DNA from: a virus
DNA: 64,000 bases
Reading direction: 5' to 3' (one strand)
Virus record (IMG/VR): IMGVR_UViG_3300022752_000035
Coordinates: 31,985 to 95,984 of that record
In this document: positions 25,311 to 33,700 of the stretch, in pieces
Numbering within the stretch: position 1 is the stretch's first letter
Layout: each line of letters opens with the position of its first letter
Made by a program: the position numbers and the translations under genes
The notes under the pieces: generated by a model
What the model saw: only the letters and a program-made list of their open reading frames with translations
What the model was told of the DNA's origin: nothing
The model's database searches: none

Positions 25311-25787
25311 ATGCAAGGAGTATATGAAGAATTATATACATTTTTAGTGTCAAAGAATGTAGAGGAAACAAAATTGTATTGTTTTAAAGATTGGCTTACG
25401 TGGTATATTGATAATAATCTTTATCACGTTCAAAGAAATGAAAATGGGCAGATAGAAAAAGTATTTTTTATTCGAAGGTTAAACTCTAATGATATCAGTG
25501 AATTTCCAGATTATATTCATCCAGATCTTCCAAATATAGATAAAATTACAAAATATTACCTGCATAGGCCTGAAGGAAACGTCTTTTATGGAGAATTATT
25601 AATTGATGATAAAAACAATGATGATTTAAAAGTAGAAAATTTAAATTTTGCTTTTACTTGGGCTATTAACAAGTTCAATCCACCCATCATTGATCCATCA
25701 TATATACTTTTATATTATAAAAAAGGCCACAAAGTTAAGATGAATATGAAAGATATAGAAGATATTATTTCAAGATACAGAGGATAA
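25311..25787 (+). CDS. Hypothetical protein at the head of the tail-tip cassette
   Basis: This 158-residue protein is of unknown function. The open frame extends upstream to 25236, but that start would lie inside the opposite gene and before the promoter. The ATG at 25311, with AAGGAG upstream, is clearly right. It is a compact alpha/beta protein with an N-terminal helix, strands around QIEKVFFIRRL and NVFYGELLI, and a C-terminal helix after ILLYYKKGHKV. A GNAT-like or chaperone-like fold is possible but no signature is present. It is first in the operon, before the gpM homologue, so an accessory role in tail assembly is plausible. Confidence 0.55.
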   Translation: MQGVYEELYTFLVSKNVEETKLYCFKDWLTWYIDNNLYHVQRNENGQIEKVFFIRRLNSNDISEFPDYIHPDLPNIDKITKYYLHRPEGNVFYGELLIDDKNNDDLKVENLNFAFTWAINKFNPPIIDPSYILLYYKKGHKVKMNMKDIEDIISRYRG

Positions 25788-25792
25788 AACAT

Positions 25793-26389
25793 ATGGGAAT
25801 GGGCACTCCAAATATTTCAAGGTCTTTTGGCTCCGAAGATACTGGATCTATAAATGACGGAATGATTACATGGGCAAATAAATCTTTAGGATATAATTTT
25901 TTAAAAAATGATATAATTAAATATAAAGGAGATTTTTGGTATTGCATTAAAGACCATTTTAAAAATGTAGAAAGTGAACCAGGTACAAACTCAGGTAATA
26001 CATATTGGGGAGGAGTAATAGTCCTTTCAAATAATATGTTAATTACAAAATTTATCTGGACACCTTCTTATACATCTGCTATTCAACATAAACCAAGCGT
26101 TACAACAATTAGATTTGGTAATGGATATGAGCAAAGAATTTCTAAAACCATTAATCCTGATTTAAAAACGTTACAATTAAATTTTGATCAAAGAAATTCA
26201 AGAGAAGCTAGAGCAATTATACATTTTTTAAAACAAAGAGCTGGCGTTCAAGCTTTCGCTTATAATCCAGGAGATATTTATTCTGAACAGAGTTATAGAA
26301 CAAAATATGTTTGTAGAGAATGGGAAACTAATTTTACATTTAAAGAAAATTATTCTGTCCGTGCAAAATTTGAAGAAGTTTCTGCTTGA
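25793..26389 (+). CDS. Minor tail protein, lambda gpM-like, with N-terminal carbohydrate-binding-like motif
   Basis: This is a 198-residue protein. From about residue 85 it matches gpM: FIWTPSYTSAIQHKPSV, then FGNGYEQRISKTINPD, a strand-helix region (REARAIIHFLKQRAG) and VQAFAYNPG. Before it, about 20-75 shows an aromatic pattern (DIIKYKGDFWYCIKDHF, then NTYWGG) like small chitin-binding or CBM5/12 modules. gpM joins gpL at the tail tip in lambda. It begins MGMG, the same as the next gene. The gene order M, L, K, I, J that follows supports the call. Confidence 0.82.
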   Translation: MGMGTPNISRSFGSEDTGSINDGMITWANKSLGYNFLKNDIIKYKGDFWYCIKDHFKNVESEPGTNSGNTYWGGVIVLSNNMLITKFIWTPSYTSAIQHKPSVTTIRFGNGYEQRISKTINPDLKTLQLNFDQRNSREARAIIHFLKQRAGVQAFAYNPGDIYSEQSYRTKYVCREWETNFTFKENYSVRAKFEEVSA

Positions 26390-26410
26390 TGAAAGAAATG
26401 GAGAAATAAT

Positions 26411-28717
26411 ATGGGAATGGGAGAAGTGCCTAATCAAGCTATGCAAGCAAGTGAATATTTTTTGCAAGCGCTTGAGGCTCAAAGATCAATCAATTCGCAT
26501 ATTCATGAGATAGAACCAACAACGCCAGTATTTTTATATGAAATTGATTTAAATGAGATTAAACCTGCAACTATTTCTTATCCAAACAGAAATGGGCCCG
26601 TTAAAGATGGGGTGATAAGAATACATAATGATTTTAATCTTTTTAATATTAATCGAGGAATTATAAAATGGAAAGGTAATCTTTATTTTCCATTTCCTGT
26701 TTATGGTGAACAATTTGATATAACTTCGAATGGCACAATTCCAACTCCTAAAGTTAAATTTTCTAGTCAATTTTTAGATGATGAATTTAATTCATTCTAT
26801 AAATATATAAGAATGCAAATTCAAGAACTAAAAGATATTGTAGGTTCTAAAGTCACAAGAAGAAAAACATTTGTTAGATATTTAAGCCCAGATAATTTTC
26901 CCGCAGGAGTAAATCCTTTTAATACTTTTACAGATACTCCATGGGCATCAAGAGATGGAGAAGCGCTTACTGTAAGATCGTTAGAAAGAGTACCAATTGA
27001 TTTTGCAAAATGGTTAGTTTATACTATCAAATCTATACAAAGTTCAAATAAAATTTTCACATGTCTTCGTACAGACGATAGATTAAAAACTTTAAATATT
27101 AATTTACAAAAACAAATCTATAACTTAAATTCTTTAGATTTTTTTAACTTATTTATTAATGATGATATTAATTTAAGTCCAGACGTATTAGACGCATTTT
27201 CTTCTGATATTTTTATTATTCAATCTAATAATACTTATACAAATATTATTCCTGTCGCTCAAAATGAATTTAAAAAAATAAATACAAATACACCAATTAA
27301 GGTTTTATGTTATTATAGCTTAAGGAATTTCAGTAATACAAGTAGTGCTTTAATAAATTATCCTGTTACTTTTTCTGAATCTAGCTCTGAATTAATGACG
27401 CTTCTTTCTTTTAGATCAATAAATGAAACTATTGCAGAAAAATTTAATTATTCTATATCTACCCAAACCTCAACAAGTTTTACTACTCTATTTTCAAAAT
27501 CTTTAAATGGTAATTTTGATATTAATTATCTAACAATTCCAACGGGTGTTTATACTGGAGTGAATCCATATTCAAATGAAGATGCAAAATTTATTGGATT
27601 AAAACTAAATCCAAATTTTGGTTCTGCTACGTCTGGAGAGTATGATATCGTTTTTCCAGTAACATTTTCGAATGTACCAAAAATATTATTTAATAGTTGG
27701 GGAAGTGCAGGGTTCTTATATGATCAATATTTAAAAAATATTACTTCTACAGGATGTACATTTGTAGCAACTCATACAGGAAACAATGCTCAATTACAGA
27801 CTCAAAATATTAATTTAATTGCAACAGATTACATAACAGACCAACTTACGCCACCAAATAATACTCAAATATATACAGCGTATCAAAATATGGCAAAGAA
27901 TAATTTAAACGAAATAAATCAAAAAAGAATTGATATTTATGAAGTGGAATTAACTCCAGATATATACTATATTGATAGAAAAGTGCAAGAAGATTCTCAA
28001 AATGTTATTTATGAATTAGCTTCATTACTTGATGTCGAAGGAGTAAAATTACCAGGAAGAATTTTATTATCTAAAAATTGTCCATTTACTTATCGTGGCG
28101 AAGGATGTTTGTATGAACGATATGATAGATTAACTGTAGTTCATTCTGGGGTGTATGGAGGGATTGGCTCGGTAATTAATGCAAATTCTACAGCAAATTC
28201 AAATGGTATATCAAAATCTAACTTATCTTTTTCTCAGCAATGTCATGGTCTTCAATCTGCCCCGCCTGTTGCAAACGCTTCGGATAATTCATTTTCTCAA
28301 TATAGGCAAGGAGATTGGAGAGATCGAGGAACATGGCAACAAGGTATAACTTATTATTATGGAAATTATATATATATAGAAAAAAATTATATAAAATATT
28401 ATTTTGTGTGCAAACAACAGCACACAGCCGATTTAATTAATTGTCCACCAAATTCTCAATTCTGGGAGTCTGATACGTGTTCAAAAACTTTAGTTGGTTG
28501 TAGAGCTAGATGGAGAAATAATCCAAATTTTACTAAAAATTTATTATCTGTTAATCATGTTTTTGGTAATAATCAAATTGTTGATCCTTTATTGAAAATA
28601 GAAGTAAGTGCTCCCAAAGATGTTAATGGTACTCAATTAATGGGTGTTTTACCTTTTGGTGGATTCCCATCTGTAGAAGGAAAATTCCAATCTCAACAAA
28701 GTATGCCAGGAGTTTAA
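26411..28717 (+). CDS. Minor tail protein, lambda gpL-like, with lectin-like and CBM-like insertions
   Basis: This 768-residue protein is about three times the size of lambda gpL. The gpL core is in two parts. The N-terminal part has LKDIVGSKVTRRKTFVRYL near residue 140. The C-terminal cysteine region has NCPFTYRGEGC near 555 and DTCSKTLVGC near 688, the four-cysteine site that binds an Fe-S cluster in gpL. Between them lies an insertion of about 300 residues with VTFSNVPKILFNSW and TGCTFVAT, which resembles an H-type lectin fold. A second short aromatic module (QGDWRDRGTWQQGITYYYG...YYFVCKQQH) sits inside the cysteine region. GGAG precedes the ATG. Insertions at a tail tip suggest adsorption roles. 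Confidence 0.8.
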   Translation: MGMGEVPNQAMQASEYFLQALEAQRSINSHIHEIEPTTPVFLYEIDLNEIKPATISYPNRNGPVKDGVIRIHNDFNLFNINRGIIKWKGNLYFPFPVYGEQFDITSNGTIPTPKVKFSSQFLDDEFNSFYKYIRMQIQELKDIVGSKVTRRKTFVRYLSPDNFPAGVNPFNTFTDTPWASRDGEALTVRSLERVPIDFAKWLVYTIKSIQSSNKIFTCLRTDDRLKTLNINLQKQIYNLNSLDFFNLFINDDINLSPDVLDAFSSDIFIIQSNNTYTNIIPVAQNEFKKINTNTPIKVLCYYSLRNFSNTSSALINYPVTFSESSSELMTLLSFRSINETIAEKFNYSISTQTSTSFTTLFSKSLNGNFDINYLTIPTGVYTGVNPYSNEDAKFIGLKLNPNFGSATSGEYDIVFPVTFSNVPKILFNSWGSAGFLYDQYLKNITSTGCTFVATHTGNNAQLQTQNINLIATDYITDQLTPPNNTQIYTAYQNMAKNNLNEINQKRIDIYEVELTPDIYYIDRKVQEDSQNVIYELASLLDVEGVKLPGRILLSKNCPFTYRGEGCLYERYDRLTVVHSGVYGGIGSVINANSTANSNGISKSNLSFSQQCHGLQSAPPVANASDNSFSQYRQGDWRDRGTWQQGITYYYGNYIYIEKNYIKYYFVCKQQHTADLINCPPNSQFWESDTCSKTLVGCRARWRNNPNFTKNLLSVNHVFGNNQIVDPLLKIEVSAPKDVNGTQLMGVLPFGGFPSVEGKFQSQQSMPGV

Positions 28718-28718
28718 T

Positions 28719-29465
28719 ATGGAATTTAATTCTCAAATTAAAAATTATATTAAAAATCTAGCTGTCAAAAAATTAGAAGAAGAAGTTTGTGGGTTTATAT
28801 ATTTCGATGAAAAAAATTATAAATTTGAAATTTATCCATGTAAAAATAGAGCAGAAAATAAAAAAGATAATTTTACAATATCTCCACAAGACTATTTAAA
28901 TTGCTCAAATTTAGGTAAAATTATAGCTTGTTATCATTCTCATATAAATGAAAATATTGAATTTAGTGAGATAGATAAAAATAATAGTAATATTTATAAT
29001 ATACATTATATACTATATAATATTAAATATGATATTTTTAATATTTATACTCCAAATAAAGAAAATAATCCATATGTTGGAAGACCTTTTATACTTGGCA
29101 AATCTGATTGTTTTACATTAATGCAAGAATATGCATGGAAAGAAAAGAAAGTCAAAATTGAATTTCCAAAAGAATTAATTTACCCAAGATATTTAGAAGA
29201 TATCAAGGATTTATATGAAAATAACTTTAAAAATCAAGGTTTTTTGAAATTAGATAAAAACGTTAAACTTCAAAAATTTGATGGTCTTATGATGCTTTTC
29301 CCAGCTATTTCAGATAAATTTCCAACACATGCCGCAGTTTATATAGGAGATGGCCTTATTTTGCATCAACCATTTAATTCTTTTTCTTGTGTAAATATAT
29401 ATGATAACTTTTTAAAAAAACATACTAGCTATGTTTTAAGGTATAAGGAGCTTATTAATGGTTAA
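28719..29465 (+). CDS. Tail tip peptidase, lambda gpK-like (JAB/MPN plus NlpC/P60)
   Basis: This 248-residue protein has two enzyme domains. The first, about 1-110, is JAB/MPN-like: EEVCGFIYF, then YHSHINENIEFSEID with H-x-H, S and D spaced as in the zinc site. The second, about 120-245, is NlpC/P60: GKSDCFTLMQEYAW with the catalytic Cys131, and THAAVYIGDG with His204. This is exactly the gpK layout. It is probably involved in tail-tip maturation or in cutting peptidoglycan during entry. It begins 1 base after the gpL stop and overlaps gpI by 8 bases, with AAGGAG before the gpI start. Confidence 0.88.
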   Translation: MEFNSQIKNYIKNLAVKKLEEEVCGFIYFDEKNYKFEIYPCKNRAENKKDNFTISPQDYLNCSNLGKIIACYHSHINENIEFSEIDKNNSNIYNIHYILYNIKYDIFNIYTPNKENNPYVGRPFILGKSDCFTLMQEYAWKEKKVKIEFPKELIYPRYLEDIKDLYENNFKNQGFLKLDKNVKLQKFDGLMMLFPAISDKFPTHAAVYIGDGLILHQPFNSFSCVNIYDNFLKKHTSYVLRYKELING

Positions 29466-30768
29466 AGTAAAATTACATGGATTTTTAGGCCAAGAAATTG
29501 GAGAAGAATGGAATCTAAATGTCTCTAGCGTTGCAGAAGCATTTAGAGCTATAGAAGCAAATACAAAAAAATTAACTAAATTTTTTATTAATCAATCTGA
29601 GAAAAATGCAAAATATGAAATATTAATTAATCATCGTCCTTTATGGGTACCAAAAGCAGAAGAAATGCCAACAGATTACAAAGATGTAAATAAAAAACAT
29701 TTTGCAAAATTATATGAATCCGAAATGTTTATGAATTTTGGTTCAGAGTTAAAAACTATAGATATTATACCAATATTAGAAGGAGCTGGTGGTGGAGGGG
29801 GTGCGGCTGGAGGATGTTTTCCAGCTGGAACAAAAATATCTACTCCACAAGGAATTAAAAATATTGAAGATCTTAAAGAAGGCGATGAAATTTTATCTTT
29901 TGATAAAGAGAAAAATATACAAATAGATATGATAGAAAAAGTCTTTGAACATGAAAATAATAAAATTTTAAAAATTACGTTATGGGATGGTTCAATAATA
30001 AGAGCTACAGGAAATCACTGGTTTTTTAATGAATATAATAGATTTACTCCTTTAGAAAATTTTAAAATTGGAGATGTCTTAATACATAAAAGTGGCGACG
30101 TTATGCCAATTGAAAAAATAGAAGAAGATGGAAATGAAAAAGTCTATAATTTTCATGTTTTAAAAAATCATACATATATAGCTGATAATATTTTAGTGCA
30201 TAATGGAGGAGGAGGAAAAGGAGGAGGTGGAGGAAAAGGTGGTGGTGGAGGAGGATTTAAAAGTATTTTTGCTGTATTTTTAGCTATTATTTTAGCTCCA
30301 GTTACAGGAGGCGGCTCTCTTGGTATATTAGGGATGTTAGCTCCTGCAATTTTAGGATTAGTAGCTCTTGGAGTATCAATGTTATTAATGAAGCCGCCAC
30401 CAATGGTAAGTCCTCAACAAATAGCGAATCCTTCAGCGGATTTTGAAGCTTCTCCAGATTCTGGAGGAGGAGAACCATCTTATACATTTAATGGTCCAGT
30501 CAATACAGTAGGTGAAGGTGGACCAGTACCAATTGGTTATGGAAGATTAATTATAGGAAGTCAACAGATTTTTAGTTCATACGATCAATTATATCGTATA
30601 CAATCAAGAAGTAATACATATGAAAGCGATGGTAAAGCGCCAATAGGCGCAGGAGCAGGGGAAAAAAACTATCCAACAAAAAGTTTTTATTTTACTCATG
30701 TTGGTTATCCAATAAACATTCAAGATGTCCAAGGAAATTCAATGTCAGATAGCTCATTATCAATTTAA
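29458..30768 (+). CDS. Tail assembly protein, lambda gpI-like, interrupted by a Hint domain
   Basis: This 436-residue protein has residues 1 to about 110 as the gpI N-terminal part (VKVKLHGFLGQEIG...SVAEAFRAIEANT, ending LKTIDIIPILEGAGGGGG). A Hint domain occupies 120-249 (see separate entry). After it comes a glycine-rich stretch, then two hydrophobic segments (SIFAVFLAIILAPV and GILGMLAPAILGLVALGVSMLL), then NTVGEGGPVPIGYGRLIIGSQQI, the gpI ending. In lambda the glycine loop runs straight into the hydrophobic part, so the Hint interrupts the loop precisely. The start has a strong AAGGAG and is coupled to gpK. The J gene follows after 3 bases. Confidence 0.83.
   Translation: MVKVKLHGFLGQEIGEEWNLNVSSVAEAFRAIEANTKKLTKFFINQSEKNAKYEILINHRPLWVPKAEEMPTDYKDVNKKHFAKLYESEMFMNFGSELKTIDIIPILEGAGGGGGAAGGCFPAGTKISTPQGIKNIEDLKEGDEILSFDKEKNIQIDMIEKVFEHENNKILKITLWDGSIIRATGNHWFFNEYNRFTPLENFKIGDVLIHKSGDVMPIEKIEEDGNEKVYNFHVLKNHTYIADNILVHNGGGGKGGGGGKGGGGGGFKSIFAVFLAIILAPVTGGGSLGILGMLAPAILGLVALGVSMLLMKPPPMVSPQQIANPSADFEASPDSGGGEPSYTFNGPVNTVGEGGPVPIGYGRLIIGSQQIFSSYDQLYRIQSRSNTYESDGKAPIGAGAGEKNYPTKSFYFTHVGYPINIQDVQGNSMSDSSLSI
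29815..30204 (+). other. Hint (bacterial intein-like) domain in the gpI homologue
   Basis: Residues 120-249 of the gpI product. It starts with Cys (CFPAGTKISTPQGIKNIEDL), has the block B-like TGNHWF, and ends NHTYIADNILVHN. The residue after the final Asn is Gly, not Cys, Ser or Thr, so classical intein splicing is not expected; this fits an A-type bacterial intein-like domain. At 130 residues it has no homing endonuclease. Confidence 0.85.
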
Positions 30769-30771
30769 TTT

Positions 30772-33700
30772 ATGCCAAAAAAATGTAAAGATTGTGATCC
30801 AAATAAATATATCGAAGGGATAGCCTGGAGAGGAAAAAATGGCATTTCTTATGATGGTTATACTATATATAATGATGTTGGGAAACCGCTTGCATCAGAT
30901 TCAACATTGGCAGATGTAAACGATTTAGTAGATGCTTATAATCCAATTTTTTCTCAAAGCACAACCTATCCAAATCCATTACCAGAGTCTCCCACGAATG
31001 GTGTAGAAATAACTGGTATAGATCGAGGCCAAGGGTTTTGGTTTGTATGGAGTTTTATAAATGGTTTAGTCATGTATGGTACGCCTGGAGTTGGAGTAAA
31101 TGCTGCAAGTATAATTAGCTCAGGAACAGCTTCGGCAAGACTAGGTCAAGGCTTTTCTTTTAATGTACTTTTAGATCAAGTAGCCTCATATTTAACTTAT
31201 ACCGATTTTGGTGTCCTTGCAGACACAAATACAGATGATAGACTAAGATTTAGCAATACAAATAGTAATACAATACCATTTATCAAGACTAAAATTAATT
31301 ATGTAGGATATTATACTGGAATTATTCAGTCCGTCTTAAATGGAAATAGATATGTCAAAATAAATAATGTGACTCAATTAGAAACTTTTAAGGCTTATAA
31401 AAGTTTAACAATAAAATGTACAGATGCAGAAGGCAATGACCCAATATATGTTACTAGTGCACCAACTATACATGTTTTTAAAAACCAAAGTTTTTCTTAT
31501 TCTTTGACTACAAATTTAGCATCAAATAAATTTAATGCTTATTTAGATCAAAGTTCTTTAAATATTTTAGCAAATTTAGGACTAGCATGGAATCCTAGTT
31601 CTAAAACCATAACAGGAGTAGGTTCAACAAATTTAAGTTCAGAGATAAAAAATACAAATTTAAATTTTACTATTTATGGGCCAAATGCAGACGCAGGAAA
31701 TAGAATAAGTTTTAGTTTAAATTTATTATATGGAGCACAAAATACTCAAACAGTATTACCAACGGTTAGCGCTACAACATTTAATCGAGTTGTAGGTACA
31801 AAATTTGAGCAAGGATTAGCAGGCTTAAATAATAAGCATACAATTATAGGAATTTCTTCTTTACCAGAAGGATTAGTTTTTAATTCTACTAGTAAATCTA
31901 TTACTGGAACACCAAAACATGCGGGTACTTTTTATGCATATGCAAGCTGTTCTAATGCTAGAGGATCTAGCTCGAAAGTGACATTAACTTTTAATTTTAG
32001 TCCATATTCACTCAATAATGATAAATCTCAAAGCACTTTTCCAAGTAAAATAAATTTACCTTCATGGGATTTTAATGCTATAAAAAATAATAAAATTGTC
32101 TTAGATCTATATACTACTGGAGATGATATTATATATTTTAAAAAAATTAATACAAATGAATTTGAAACTATAAGAAAAAATGGGGAACCAAATAATATCA
32201 CAAGTAGAGGAGGAAGGATTTCTACAACATCTTTTTCTCCTGGTCAAGGACAAGAAGGCGAAACTTGTTTTTGGATTAAGATTGATGATCCAACTAAAAC
32301 AAATGTTAAAAATCCAGAACTTGATATCTCTATAGAAGGAAATTATGCAATACAATATTATTCTACGAATCAAAAAGATTTAGTAGGAAATGTTTGTTAT
32401 ACTCCAGACGTTAATGCAAGTGGTCCAGCATCTACTCCATTTATACAAAATTTAACAGTAACCGCAACAGATACAATTAAAACAGCTTTTAGCGCAAATC
32501 CAGCCGAAAATATGCCAACCATAACGGTTAGCCCCACTCAAGTAGAGCATCAGGTCGTATTTGATCTTGGAAATTTGGGTGTGGGTGTTACTCCAAATTT
32601 TTCTACAGTCACTATAGTAAAACAGAGATTATCTGGACGAGAAGTAGTCACTGTGACTCCAGGATCACAATATAGAAGTACCATAGAAAATAGCTCAATA
32701 TTTGCTCGACAAAGATTATCTAAAAGTGGACTTTTAAAATATCCAAATGGAATTCCTGCCTCAGAAGGCACATATACATTTTACGTTATTCTTGCTGATA
32801 CATGCACTTTTAATAAAAGCACGCAAAGATTTAGTTTATATATAAATACATATACGCCAAGAGCAGGAGATGTATATTCTTGTAAATATAGAAGTACATG
32901 TTTTCCAGCTGGCACAAAAATACATACTCCACATGGAGATAAAAATATAGAAGATTTAAAAGAAAATCAAGAAGTTTATGGATATGATGAAGATCAGAAT
33001 TTAGAAATATGTAAAATATCTCAAATATTTGACGAAGGAAAAGATCCTCAACCAATTACTAAAGTAACATTAGAAGATGGATCTACTATAAGATGCACAA
33101 AATCTCATCCATTTTTAACAGAAAATAATGAATATAAATTCCTTATAGATTTAAATATTGGTGATTATTTAATGACTTTTAATAAAAAGAAATTAAAAAT
33201 TATCAACATTGAAAACGATGGATTTGAACTTGTGTATAATTTTGAAGTAGAAAAATATCATAATTATATTGCTGATAAAATTTTTGTACATAATAGAGGT
33301 GGAGGAGGTAGAAGAAAGGATAATAAAGAATATTATCAAGATTATACATTACCAAATTCAACTGTACCGAGCAACTGTGTTAAAGTAGTCAGTAGAGCAG
33401 GAGATCGTCAACAAGTAGATAATTATGGTTATAGATATGCAAATAAGTTAAAAGACACAAAAGATATAGGAATAACATCTTTAACAAATATATCTTTATT
33501 AGATATTCTTGGAGAAGGTCCTATTGAGGGAATTGTAGACTATGATATTGTGCCTAATGACGGAGCTCAAATTGGTGATATAGGATATAAAAATGGAGTG
33601 AAAATAGTCAAATATGAAGGTCCAGCATCAATAGTAAGATCTATTTATTGGAATGAAATACCTGTTGCAGATAATACATATCCAGTTAAAGGTTCTTTGA

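Noticed and set aside
30205-30260. GGAGGTGGA-rich stretch as a microsatellite or regulatory site
   Set aside because: It encodes the glycine loop that follows the Hint domain in gpI and is explained by coding.
29815-33294. Classical self-splicing inteins in gpI and gpJ
   Set aside because: The residue after the final HN is Gly or Arg, not Cys, Ser or Thr, so the standard splicing route is not possible; called intein-like Hint domains.
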